A stretch of DNA of 64,000 bases, taken from assembly GCF_025950095.1 (NCBI RefSeq), contig NZ_JAPDDR010000001.1:682001-746000 (forward strand), read 5' to 3'. The translations under genes and the position numbers were made by a program. Origin of the DNA: Luteolibacter rhizosphaerae. GTDB lineage: Bacteria > Verrucomicrobiota > Verrucomicrobiia > Verrucomicrobiales > Akkermansiaceae. Below, one piece after another: positions 37,215-44,984 of the stretch. Below the pieces are notes generated by a model, which searched no databases, was not told the origin of the DNA, and saw only the letters and a list, made by a program, of their open reading frames with translations. The first letter of the stretch is position 1; every line of letters starts with the position of its first letter.

Positions 37215-37907
37215 TCACATCTCCGCCCACTGGCGCAGGAGATTGTGATACACGCCGGTGAGTTGGATCGCCGATTGGTTTGCTGCCGGATGCTCCGGCA
37301 GGGCTCCGGAGATCCGCTGGATCGCCAGGTCCAGGTCGTAGAGGATCGAGCGCTGCTCGTCCGAGCGGATCATGCTCTGCACCCAGAAGAAGGAGGACAG
37401 TCGGCTGCCGCGTGTCACCGGGGTCACCCGGTGCAGGCTGGTTGCCGGGTAGAGCACCATGTGGCCCGCCGGGAGCTTCACGGACTTGCTGCCGTAGGTG
37501 TCCTCGATGATCAGCTCGCCGCCGTCGTAGTCTTCCGGCGGGGTGAAGAAAAGAGTGCAGGAGAGATCGGTGCGGAGGCGGTGACCGGTGCCGGGGATCT
37601 GGCGGATGGCCGCATCGATGTGCTGCCCGTAGGTCTGGCCGCCCGAGTAGCGGTTGAACATCGGCGGCAGGAAGTGCAACGGCACCGCCGCCGACATGAA
37701 GGTGGGATTCACCGTCAGAGCCCGCATGATCCCTTCGCCGACCTGCCGGGCCACCGGATGCGTCGCGGGGATCTGCATGTTGTCCTTGGCTTTGGAGGCC
37801 AGATGCCCCGCCGTCGCCTTGCCGTCCTCCCAGTCCGCATCTTCCAGCATGTTGCGGAACTGGCGCGTTTGTTCCGGAGTCAGGACGTCGGGGATGCACA
37901 CGATCAT
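37215..37907 (-). CDS. piuC: PKHD-type 2-oxoglutarate/Fe(II) dioxygenase, PiuC-like
   Basis: A 230-aa protein from ATG 37907 (MIVCIPDVLTPEQ). The Fe(II) triad is H96/D98 (YGQHIDAA) and H159 (TSLHRVTPV), and R169 binds 2-oxoglutarate. Length and motifs match the PKHD-type hydroxylase YbiX/PiuC, which is linked to siderophore uptake. It is divergent from the TonB receptor, as piuC commonly is near Fiu/PiuA-type receptors. Its substrate is not known. Confidence 0.88.
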   Translation of the reverse strand: MIVCIPDVLTPEQTRQFRNMLEDADWEDGKATAGHLASKAKDNMQIPATHPVARQVGEGIMRALTVNPTFMSAAVPLHFLPPMFNRYSGGQTYGQHIDAAIRQIPGTGHRLRTDLSCTLFFTPPEDYDGGELIIEDTYGSKSVKLPAGHMVLYPATSLHRVTPVTRGSRLSSFFWVQSMIRSDEQRSILYDLDLAIQRISGALPEHPAANQSAIQLTGVYHNLLRQWAEM

Positions 37908-38113
37908 GGCGCGCTTCTCTGCCCACTTCAGGCCCCACGGGGTCAAGCGATTTCGCCCGCTCCGGCGCTTTCCCGGGCCTTGGCTAGCGCTCGCTTGCAT
38001 TTTCTGTTGGAGGGCAAAATTTTCTCTTTGACTTCACGGGGCTAATGAGACGCAGTCGCAACAACTCCTCGCTGCGTGAGTCCATTCGCAGCATTTGCAG
38101 CCACTCCAGCCTC

Positions 38114-40354
38114 ATGAAATCCGCCCACGAATCGCTCCGGCTCCGCGCTGAAGGTCTTGCCGTCACTGGCACTCTTCTTGCCGTCGGCCAGCTCGCCGCC
38201 CAGACCACCGCCCCTGCCGAGAAAAAGAAGGAAGAGGCCCAGAACAACGAGGAGCTCGCCGAGATCGTCGTGAAGGCGAATGCCGACCGCACCCTCTACA
38301 AGCCGGAGAATCTGCAGTCCCCTAAGGTGACCCAGCCGCTGCGCGACGTGGCGAAGACCGTGACGGTCATCCCCGCGGAGGTGATGAAATCGCAGAACGC
38401 CAGTAACCTGCGCGACGTGCTGCGCAACGTGCCGGGCATCTCGATGCAGGCCGGAGAAGGTGGCGGCGGCCCCGCCGGTGACAACCTTTCCATCCGCGGC
38501 TTCTCGGCCCGCTCGGATATCTTTGTCGATGGCATGCGCGACACCGCCGGCGGCGGTTACAGCCGTGACCCCTTCAACTTCGAGCAAGTCGAAGTGACCA
38601 AGGGCCCAAGCTCGACGACCACTGGTCGCGGGTCCACCGGTGGCTCGATCAACATCGTCACCAAGACCCCGCGCCTTGAGGATGCTTACAACTTCAATCT
38701 TGGCGGCGGCACCGACGAGTATCTTCGCGGCACCTTCGATCTGAATCAGGGGATCCCGAATCTCAACGGCGTGGCCGTGCGTCTCAATGGCGTCTACCAC
38801 ACCCAGCAGCTCCCCGGCCGCGATTACGTCGAAAACGAACGCTGGGGCATTGCTCCTTCGATCGCCTTCGGCTTGGGCACGGACACGCGCTTCACGCTGA
38901 ACTACATGCACCTCGATCAGGACAACGTGCCTGATTACGGCATCCCATGGGTTGCGCGCACCAGCACGAATCCGATGCTGCCCCCGGGCATCCCTTACGG
39001 GGTCGGCTTCGACAGCTACTACGGCAACCTGAACCGCGACTACGAGAAGACCATCACAGACATCATCACCGGGACCTTCGAGCACGACTTCAGCGAGGAT
39101 CTCCGTCTCCGCAGCACGCTGCGCTACGGCCACAACGTCCGTGACTCCGTGACCACGGCGCCGCGTTTCGTGAACGTCAATGCCGGCACGACTCTCAACC
39201 AGCAGTTCCAGTCCCGCGACCAGACCGATGAGTCCTTCTATAGCCAGACGGACCTGCGCTATGACTTCAACACCGGCTCCGCGGAGCACCAGGTTGTCGC
39301 CGGTCTTGAGCTCGGTCGCGAAGACTCGATCAACCACGGCCGTACGGCCTACAATCTCGATGGCACGCCGGCCACCGCCCCGCAGACCGACCTGTGGTTT
39401 CCGAATCCCTTCGGCAATCCGAGCCTGGCGATCCGGAATGGCTCCTTCACCGAGACGACTTCGGACATCGTGGGCCTGTATCTCTTCGATACCGTCACCC
39501 TCACCAAGCAGTGGGAGATCAACGGCGGTCTCCGTTGGGATTACTACGATACCGATTACACCTCCCGCACGGTCGCTGGCGTCGTCGATCAACTGCAGCG
39601 CGATGACTCGATGCTGAGCTATCAGGCGGCGATCACCTACAAGCCGGTGGAAGAGGGCAGCATCTACCTGTCCTACGGCACCTCCTTCAACCCTTCGACG
39701 GAGAACCTCACCTACATCGCCGCTCCGACGGGTGGCAACACCACGCGAAGCCTCTTCAACACGGATCCGGAAGAGAACGAAACGATCGAGCTCGGCGCGA
39801 AGTGGGAATTCTTCGACGACAAGCTTCTCGTTTCGAGTGCCATCTTCCGCACCGAGAAGACCAACGCCCGCACCACCGATCCGGCTGACCCCAGCGTTGT
39901 GACCCTCACCGGCGAGCAGGTGGTGGAAGGCTTCGAACTCGGTGCTACCGGCCAGATCACGGAGAACTGGAGCATCACGGGGGGCTACACCTACCTCTCC
40001 AGCGAGGTGAAGGCTTCCGCGGTGACCGCTGAAGTCGGCAGCGAGGTGAGCAACACCCCGGAGCACTCCTTCAGCCTCTGGACCGACTACAAGCTGCCGA
40101 AGGGCTTCAATATCGGTGGTGGCGCCCAGTTCGTGGACAGCCGCTTCAACAACAACAACAAGGGAACCCGCCAGACGGCTCCGAGCTTCACCATCTTCAA
40201 TGCGGTGGCGGGCTATCAGGCGACTGAGAACCTTTCCTTCCAGCTTAACCTCAACAACCTCACCGACGAGGACTACATCGACCGTGTCGGAGGTGGCCAC
40301 TTCGTCCCGGGTTGGGGACGCTCCGCCGTGTTGAGCGCCTCGATGACATTCTAA
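38114..40354 (+). CDS. TonB-dependent siderophore receptor
   Basis: A 746-aa outer-membrane receptor from ATG 38114 (MKSAHESLRL; ATG 38045 would add 23 residues with no signal-peptide role). A signal sequence (about 1-30) is followed by a Lys/Glu-rich stretch and a plug domain with PLRDVAKTVTVIPAEVM, RNVPGISM, DNLSIRGFSARSDIFVDGMRD and EVTKGPSSTTTGRGSTGGSINIVTK. The 22-strand barrel ends in the C-terminal Phe (ASMTF). Plug wording and the PiuC neighbour place it in the Fiu/CirA catecholate-siderophore group (inference). It is probably iron-regulated, though no clear Fur box was found. Confidence 0.93.
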   Translation: MKSAHESLRLRAEGLAVTGTLLAVGQLAAQTTAPAEKKKEEAQNNEELAEIVVKANADRTLYKPENLQSPKVTQPLRDVAKTVTVIPAEVMKSQNASNLRDVLRNVPGISMQAGEGGGGPAGDNLSIRGFSARSDIFVDGMRDTAGGGYSRDPFNFEQVEVTKGPSSTTTGRGSTGGSINIVTKTPRLEDAYNFNLGGGTDEYLRGTFDLNQGIPNLNGVAVRLNGVYHTQQLPGRDYVENERWGIAPSIAFGLGTDTRFTLNYMHLDQDNVPDYGIPWVARTSTNPMLPPGIPYGVGFDSYYGNLNRDYEKTITDIITGTFEHDFSEDLRLRSTLRYGHNVRDSVTTAPRFVNVNAGTTLNQQFQSRDQTDESFYSQTDLRYDFNTGSAEHQVVAGLELGREDSINHGRTAYNLDGTPATAPQTDLWFPNPFGNPSLAIRNGSFTETTSDIVGLYLFDTVTLTKQWEINGGLRWDYYDTDYTSRTVAGVVDQLQRDDSMLSYQAAITYKPVEEGSIYLSYGTSFNPSTENLTYIAAPTGGNTTRSLFNTDPEENETIELGAKWEFFDDKLLVSSAIFRTEKTNARTTDPADPSVVTLTGEQVVEGFELGATGQITENWSITGGYTYLSSEVKASAVTAEVGSEVSNTPEHSFSLWTDYKLPKGFNIGGGAQFVDSRFNNNNKGTRQTAPSFTIFNAVAGYQATENLSFQLNLNNLTDEDYIDRVGGGHFVPGWGRSAVLSASMTF

Positions 40355-40380
40355 CTAGCCCGCATATCGGTTGTAGCAAT

Positions 40381-40414
40381 GGAACGGGAAGCGCTGCGCA
40401 GCGCTTCCCGTTCC
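40381..40414. repeat. 34-bp perfect palindrome, intercistronic hairpin
   Basis: Two 17-bp arms (40381-40397 and 40398-40414) are exact reverse complements with no spacer. It lies 26 bp after the TonB receptor stop and 19 bp before the PepSY gene. Only a weak T-rich tail (GACTTTCC) follows, so it may be a partial terminator or an mRNA stabilising stem that sets the receptor-to-downstream ratio. Confidence 0.8.
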
Positions 40415-40433
40415 GACTTTCCAAGGATCACGC

Positions 40434-41099
40434 ATGCAAGTCGCCGAGAAGCCGGAACCGACGCTTTCGCCAAGTGCCGCCGCCAAGAAGCGGAAGGCAT
40501 TTTGGACCAAGCAATTCTATCTCTGGCACTGGGTCAGCAGCGCGATCTGTCTGGCGGCGATGCTGCTCTTCGCGGTCACCGGCATCACCCTGAATCACGC
40601 GGGGCAGATCCCGGCGAAGCCGGAGGTGACGGAGAAGAAGCTCATCTTACCAGACAATCTCCGCGGCCTGATCGCGGCGCAGGAAGGCGAAGAAGAAAGG
40701 AAAGAAGAGCTTCCCGCCGAGTTGGCGAAGTGGCTGCGCTCCGAGCTCCGCACGCCCATCGCCGGCAAACTTGCCGAATGGTCGGAGTTCGAGATCTATG
40801 TGAGCCTCCCGCGCCCCGGTGGCGATGCGTGGATGAGCATCGATCGCGAGAGCGGCGAGGTCGTTCATGAAGTGACCAAGCGCGGTGCGATCTCTTACCT
40901 CAATGACCTCCACAAGGGCCGCAACACGGGCCCCGCTTGGTCCTGGTTCATCGATATTTTTTCAGTCGCGAGCGTCATTTTCTGCATCACGGGGTTGATG
41001 CTCCTGTGGGTTCACGCGAAGCGCCGCCCGAGCACTTGGCCGATTGTTGCCGCCGGCGTGCTCCTGCCCGTGGTGCTCATCGTGTTCTTCGTTCACTAG
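40434..41099 (+). CDS. PepSY-associated TM helix protein
   Basis: A 221-aa membrane protein with TM1 at about 30-51 (WHWVSSAICLAAMLLFAVTGI), a periplasmic PepSY-like region (about 55-150), TM2 at about 167-190 (SWFIDIFSVASVIFCITGLMLLWV) and TM3 at about 200-220. The WHW and LHKGRNTGPAWSWFID motifs are typical of the PepSY_TM family, which is often encoded beside TonB siderophore receptors and thought to act as a ferric-siderophore reductase partner. It is the second gene of the iron-uptake operon. Confidence 0.85.
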   Translation: MQVAEKPEPTLSPSAAAKKRKAFWTKQFYLWHWVSSAICLAAMLLFAVTGITLNHAGQIPAKPEVTEKKLILPDNLRGLIAAQEGEEERKEELPAELAKWLRSELRTPIAGKLAEWSEFEIYVSLPRPGGDAWMSIDRESGEVVHEVTKRGAISYLNDLHKGRNTGPAWSWFIDIFSVASVIFCITGLMLLWVHAKRRPSTWPIVAAGVLLPVVLIVFFVH

Positions 41100-41110
41100 C
41101 CATTTTTATC

Positions 41111-41626
41111 ATGAGGAAATTCCTGATCGCTCCTTTGTTCGCCGCCACCGCTTTGGCGGGCGATATCTCGCTCACCATCGAGATCCCGCGCCTTGAAGTG
41201 GCAGAGTATCATCGCCCCTATGTCGCCGCTTGGGTGGAGAAACCCGATGGCTCAGTCGCCGCCAATCTCGCCGTCTGGTACGATGTCGAGATGAAGGACA
41301 AGGAGGGCGAGACTTGGCTCAAGGATATCCGCCAGTGGTGGCGCAAGACCGGTCGCGAACTCAAGCTGCCCGTCGATGGCGTCAGCGGCCCGACTCGCCC
41401 CGTCGGAACGCATACGATCACCATTCCCTCGAAGACGACCAATCTCCCGGCGCTGGCCGAGGGCGAATACCGCCTCGTCGTGGAAGCCTCCCGTGAAGTG
41501 GGCGGCCGCGAGATGCTGAAGCTGCCCTTCAAATGGGATGGCAAGGCAGCAGCCGAAGCCTCCACCCAGGGCAAGACCGAGCTGGGCAAGATCCAATTCT
41601 CCATCAAAGCCGAAACTTCGAACTGA
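41111..41626 (+). CDS. DUF2271 secreted protein
   Basis: A 171-aa protein from ATG 41111 with a signal peptide (1-16, ALAGD). The DUF2271 pattern is YHRPYVAAWVEKPDGS...WLKDIRQWWRK...DGVSGPTRPVGTH...LPALAEGEYRLVVEASREVGG. The family is found in operons with PepSY and DUF4198 genes and TonB receptors; its biochemical function is unknown. It starts 12 bp after the PepSY stop. Confidence 0.9.
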   Translation: MRKFLIAPLFAATALAGDISLTIEIPRLEVAEYHRPYVAAWVEKPDGSVAANLAVWYDVEMKDKEGETWLKDIRQWWRKTGRELKLPVDGVSGPTRPVGTHTITIPSKTTNLPALAEGEYRLVVEASREVGGREMLKLPFKWDGKAAAEASTQGKTELGKIQFSIKAETSN

Positions 41627-41636
41627 GATCATCATC

Positions 41637-42458
41637 ATGAAGAACATCGCCAAGAATGCCCTCGGGCTCGCCACGCTGCTCGTCCTCGCCGCGCAACCCG
41701 CCGCCGCACACCGCTTCTGGATCATCCCTTCCGCTTCCGTCCTCTCCGGGGAGAACCAGTGGGTGACCATCGATGCCGCCATCTCTAACAATCTCTTCTT
41801 CGCCAACCACGTCGCCGCCCCGCTGCAGGCGATGACCGTGACCGGACCCGATGGCGAGGCAGTGGAGATTCAGAACGGTAAGGAAGGCAAGGTCCGCACC
41901 ACCTTCGACATCGAGCTCACCAAGCCCGGCAGCTACCGCATCGCCACCGTGCGCGACATGCTCGCGGCACAGTGGAAGGAAGGCGAGGAAACCAAACGCT
42001 GGCGCGGCCCGGCCAAGGACTTCGCCGCCGCCGGCCTCAAGGGCAAGCCGGAGCTGAAGGTCTTCGAGAACAACTCGCGCACCGAAACCGTCGTGACCTC
42101 CGGCGCCCCCAGCACCGGCGCGCTCAAGCCGACGGGCAAGGGCCTGGAGCTCGTTATCGGTGAGAATCACCCCACCGATCTCTTCGCTGGCGAGAAGTCC
42201 AAGTTTACCCTGCACCTCAATGGCAAGCCTGCCGCCAATGTCGAAGTGACGGTGGTGAAGGGCGACGACCGCTACCGCAACGAAGCGGGCGAAACCAAGA
42301 TCACCACCAGCGCCGACGGCAGCTTCGAAGTGAGCTGGCCGGAAGCCGGCCGCTACTGGCTGAATGCCACCGTGGAAGGGGAAGGCGGCGAGATCGAAGG
42401 CGTGCCCTTCTCGCGCCGTGCTTCCTACACCGCCACCTTCGAGGTGCTGCCGGAGTAA
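41637..42458 (+). CDS. DUF4198 periplasmic protein
   Basis: A 273-aa protein from ATG 41637 with a signal peptide (1-24, PAAAH). HRFWIIPSASVLSG immediately after cleavage is the DUF4198 hallmark; the N-terminal His may bind metal. The second half is an Ig-like domain (LHLNGKPAANVEVTVVKG...GSFEVSWPEAGRYWLNATVE). The family resembles the NikM-type periplasmic part of metal transporters, so a metal-handling role is likely. It is the last gene of the iron operon, followed by a strong terminator. Confidence 0.9.
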   Translation: MKNIAKNALGLATLLVLAAQPAAAHRFWIIPSASVLSGENQWVTIDAAISNNLFFANHVAAPLQAMTVTGPDGEAVEIQNGKEGKVRTTFDIELTKPGSYRIATVRDMLAAQWKEGEETKRWRGPAKDFAAAGLKGKPELKVFENNSRTETVVTSGAPSTGALKPTGKGLELVIGENHPTDLFAGEKSKFTLHLNGKPAANVEVTVVKGDDRYRNEAGETKITTSADGSFEVSWPEAGRYWLNATVEGEGGEIEGVPFSRRASYTATFEVLPE

Positions 42459-42486
42459 GTTTCCCGGGAGCCAATCATGACCGAAG

Positions 42487-42521
42487 GCGCGGAGGCTGGA
42501 AACGGCCTCCGCGCTTTTTTT
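42487..42521 (+). terminator. Intrinsic terminator of the iron operon
   Basis: 10-bp GC-rich stem (42487-42496 with 42505-42514), 8-nt loop, then seven Ts (42515-42521). Strong rho-independent terminator. Confidence 0.95.
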
Positions 42522-42533
42522 GCCTGCAGCAGA

Positions 42534-43871
42534 TCAAGCCATCTGCATCGCCTTCTGCAGCTCCGCCAGACGATGGTCGGCGATCTTCAGCGTCTTGAGG
42601 ATCTTCTGCTGCTTCTCGGTATACTCCGGATCCAAGGTCGAAGAAGCGGCTCGTTGCGCCACTTCATTCACCGCTTGCTGCAGCGCTCGCGCCGCGGCTG
42701 CTTGGAATCGGGAGTCCTCGAAGGGCGCTCCGGGAGACATCTCCGGGTCCATCGACTCGATCAGGAAGTCGGCGAAGAAATGTGGCTGGCACACACGGTA
42801 AACGTGCAGGCCCAGCTGGAAGAGATCGCTGGCCAGAGGGCGCAGCGCGGTCACGCCTTGTTGCTCCCAGAAGCGCTCGACGGCCAAGGCTTCTTCGACC
42901 GTGTCGGTCGCATCGCCGATCCAGTCCTCCGCGATACCCGGGCCCTTGCGGTTGCTATCGAGCCACGCCACCAGGGCATGGGCGAGAAGGTGGCGTGCCT
43001 GCAGCGCCATCTCCGCCGGGGCGGGGTGGCTGCGCTCGTGCTGGGCGATCAGTTCCAGCACCTGGCGCGCGTCGGCAGCAGTGGCCTCGGTGTCATCCGC
43101 GGTCTGCAGCGAGTGACGGCCGCGGTTCAGCATCGCATTGCAAAGCGTGAGAAGCTGCTGCGGATTCTGCGGGTTCGAGAGCAGCTTGATGCACTCGTCG
43201 AAGCAGCGGCGTGCCTCGGCGGGGTCTTCCACCACCAAGCCGCGGTTGGCCCACGCCAGCGCATAGCGCTGCAGCATGCCGGGGTTCTCCGCATAGGGAA
43301 GCTGCTTGAGATGCTCGATCGCCTCGTCGTAGGCGGCCACGGCTTCGGCATCACGCTCGCCCAAGCGATGAAGCACGTCGCCGCGATTCATCAGCCCGGC
43401 GGAGAGACCCCAGCGGTAACCCGGATCTTCTTCCAGCGGCAGTTCCTTGCGCAGGGCGATCGCCGCATCGAAGTCTTCCAGTGCGGCCGGGAAGTGCTCA
43501 GGGTCACCGGCCGTCAGGCGGCAGATCCCGCGGTTGGTGTGAAGGTTCGCCAACTCGTTTTTGCCGCGCGAAGTCCCGTCATTGATGTCCGCCGGATTGG
43601 CCAGCGCGGCATCGTAGAAGGGGATCGCATGGTCCAGCAGGCCATGGTCGCGGTGAATGTTGCCCAGCACCATGCGCGCCAGCACCCGGATCGAGCGGCC
43701 GGATGCATCGTCGTGGCTATCGAGAACTTCGATGACATTGTTCAACTCCTCGGTCGCCGTCGCGAAATCCTCCTCGCTGAAAGGCACGGAGGCATCCCGC
43801 CATTTGAGGACGGTGGCGAGGGTTTCGGGCAAACCGGCGGTTTGTGCGGTGGAGCGGAAGACTTCGGCCAT
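42534..43871 (-). CDS. Tetratricopeptide-repeat protein
   Basis: A 445-aa cytoplasmic protein from ATG 43871 (MAEVFRSTAQ; upstream frame extension reads through the ribF start region). It has TPR-like helical pairs throughout: HGLLDHAIPFYDAALANP, AALEDFDAAIALRKELP, AVAAYDEAIEHLKQLPYAENPG, EARRCFDECIKLLSNPQNP. No enzyme domain is seen. It is probably a scaffold. The repeats are typical of Verrucomicrobia TPR proteins. Confidence 0.8.
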   Translation of the reverse strand: MAEVFRSTAQTAGLPETLATVLKWRDASVPFSEEDFATATEELNNVIEVLDSHDDASGRSIRVLARMVLGNIHRDHGLLDHAIPFYDAALANPADINDGTSRGKNELANLHTNRGICRLTAGDPEHFPAALEDFDAAIALRKELPLEEDPGYRWGLSAGLMNRGDVLHRLGERDAEAVAAYDEAIEHLKQLPYAENPGMLQRYALAWANRGLVVEDPAEARRCFDECIKLLSNPQNPQQLLTLCNAMLNRGRHSLQTADDTEATAADARQVLELIAQHERSHPAPAEMALQARHLLAHALVAWLDSNRKGPGIAEDWIGDATDTVEEALAVERFWEQQGVTALRPLASDLFQLGLHVYRVCQPHFFADFLIESMDPEMSPGAPFEDSRFQAAAARALQQAVNEVAQRAASSTLDPEYTEKQQKILKTLKIADHRLAELQKAMQMA

Positions 43872-43983
43872 GTGGTGCGAGGCGGAAGCTTCGCGGGAGA
43901 AGGTCGCAGGTCCAGCGGGAATTGGGGCAATCCTCCACGGATTGGAGATTGGAAGATCGCGGATTAGCGATTTTCCTCCCCGC

Positions 43984-44922
43984 GTGCTCCGTTTCACCGC
44001 CATCGAAGACCTCGCGCTCGTCCGCGGACCGCATCATCTGGCGCTCGGGGTGTTCGACGGCGTTCATCTGGGCCATCAGGAAGTCATCGCCAAGGCCCTC
44101 GCCGCCCGCGAGCGGGAGGGCGGCACCTGTGGCGTCCTGACCTTCGATCCCTATCCGATCCGCGTGCTCGCCCCGGAAAAGGCCCCGCGCCGCCTGCTCG
44201 CCTCTCTCGACCACAAGGCGGAGATCCTCGACCGCATGGGCGTGGATTTCCTCCTCGCGTTGCATTTCGATCTCGATCGCGCCTCTCAGGACGCAGGGGA
44301 GTTCGTCCGGGAAATCGCCGCCGCTGGCGTCAAGACGATTGCGGTGGGGGAGGACTGGCGTTTCGGCAAGGGCCGCCAAGGCGACGTGGCCATGCTGAAG
44401 GCCATGACAACGGAGTTGGGCTTCGATCTCCAGGCGCTCCCTCCTGTCATGATGGAAGGGGAGCGCATTAGCAGCACCCGCATCCGGCAAGCCGTCCGGG
44501 ATGGCAGCATGGCGGCGGCCGCCCGCATGCTCGGGCGCCCCTACACCGTGGAGGGGAAAGTCGTGGAGGGCCGGAAGCTCGGCCGCCAGCTTGGCTTCCC
44601 CACCGCCAATGTGGAGCGGGGCGAGGAACAGTTTCCCCCGGACGGCGTCTGGGTGGTCCGGGCCAGCACCGGCCCCAAGGTTCTGCAGGGGGTGGCAAAC
44701 CTCGGGGTGAGGCCCACGGTCGATGGCGAGCAGCGCCTGCTGGAGGTGCACCTCTTCGATTTCGCCGGGGATCTCTATGGCGCTACCCTGGAGGTCGAAT
44801 TCGTGAGCTTTCTGCGCCCCGAGCAAAAGTTCGCATCCCTTGATGAGTTGAAGGCCCAGATCCGCTCCGACGCCGAGCAGGCAATGTATATACTCCGTGG
44901 CGCGGAGCCGGGCATGGCATGA
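43984..44922 (+). CDS. ribF: Bifunctional riboflavin kinase/FAD synthetase
   Basis: A 312-aa protein from GTG 43984 (VLRFTAIEDLALVRGP). It phosphorylates riboflavin to FMN and adenylates FMN to FAD. The N-terminal nucleotidyltransferase domain shows GVFDGVHLGHQ and ISSTRIRQAVRDG; the C-terminal kinase domain shows GRPYTVEGKVVEGRKLGRQLGFPTAN and GVANLGVRPTV. Length matches RibF. The frame is open further upstream, but there it is antisense to the TPR gene. It lies head-to-head with the TPR gene (112-bp gap). Confidence 0.95.
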   Translation: MLRFTAIEDLALVRGPHHLALGVFDGVHLGHQEVIAKALAAREREGGTCGVLTFDPYPIRVLAPEKAPRRLLASLDHKAEILDRMGVDFLLALHFDLDRASQDAGEFVREIAAAGVKTIAVGEDWRFGKGRQGDVAMLKAMTTELGFDLQALPPVMMEGERISSTRIRQAVRDGSMAAAARMLGRPYTVEGKVVEGRKLGRQLGFPTANVERGEEQFPPDGVWVVRASTGPKVLQGVANLGVRPTVDGEQRLLEVHLFDFAGDLYGATLEVEFVSFLRPEQKFASLDELKAQIRSDAEQAMYILRGAEPGMA

Positions 44923-44933
44923 ATTTTCCCGGA

Positions 44934-44956
44934 TTTTCCGCTTACCCTGCGGAAAA
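44934..44956 (+). terminator. Hairpin after ribF
   Basis: 8-bp stem TTTTCCGC/GCGGAAAA (44934-44941 with 44949-44956), 7-nt loop, just after the ribF stop. No T-run follows, so termination is uncertain. Confidence 0.35.
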
Positions 44957-44984
44957 CTGCCCTCTATAGATCGCGGAAACCCCG

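Noticed and set aside
38042-40300. Long minus-strand open frame of 752 codons over the TonB receptor gene
   Set aside because: It is the mirror of the receptor's high-GC codon pattern, has no domain signature, and the plus-strand protein is a clear TonB receptor.
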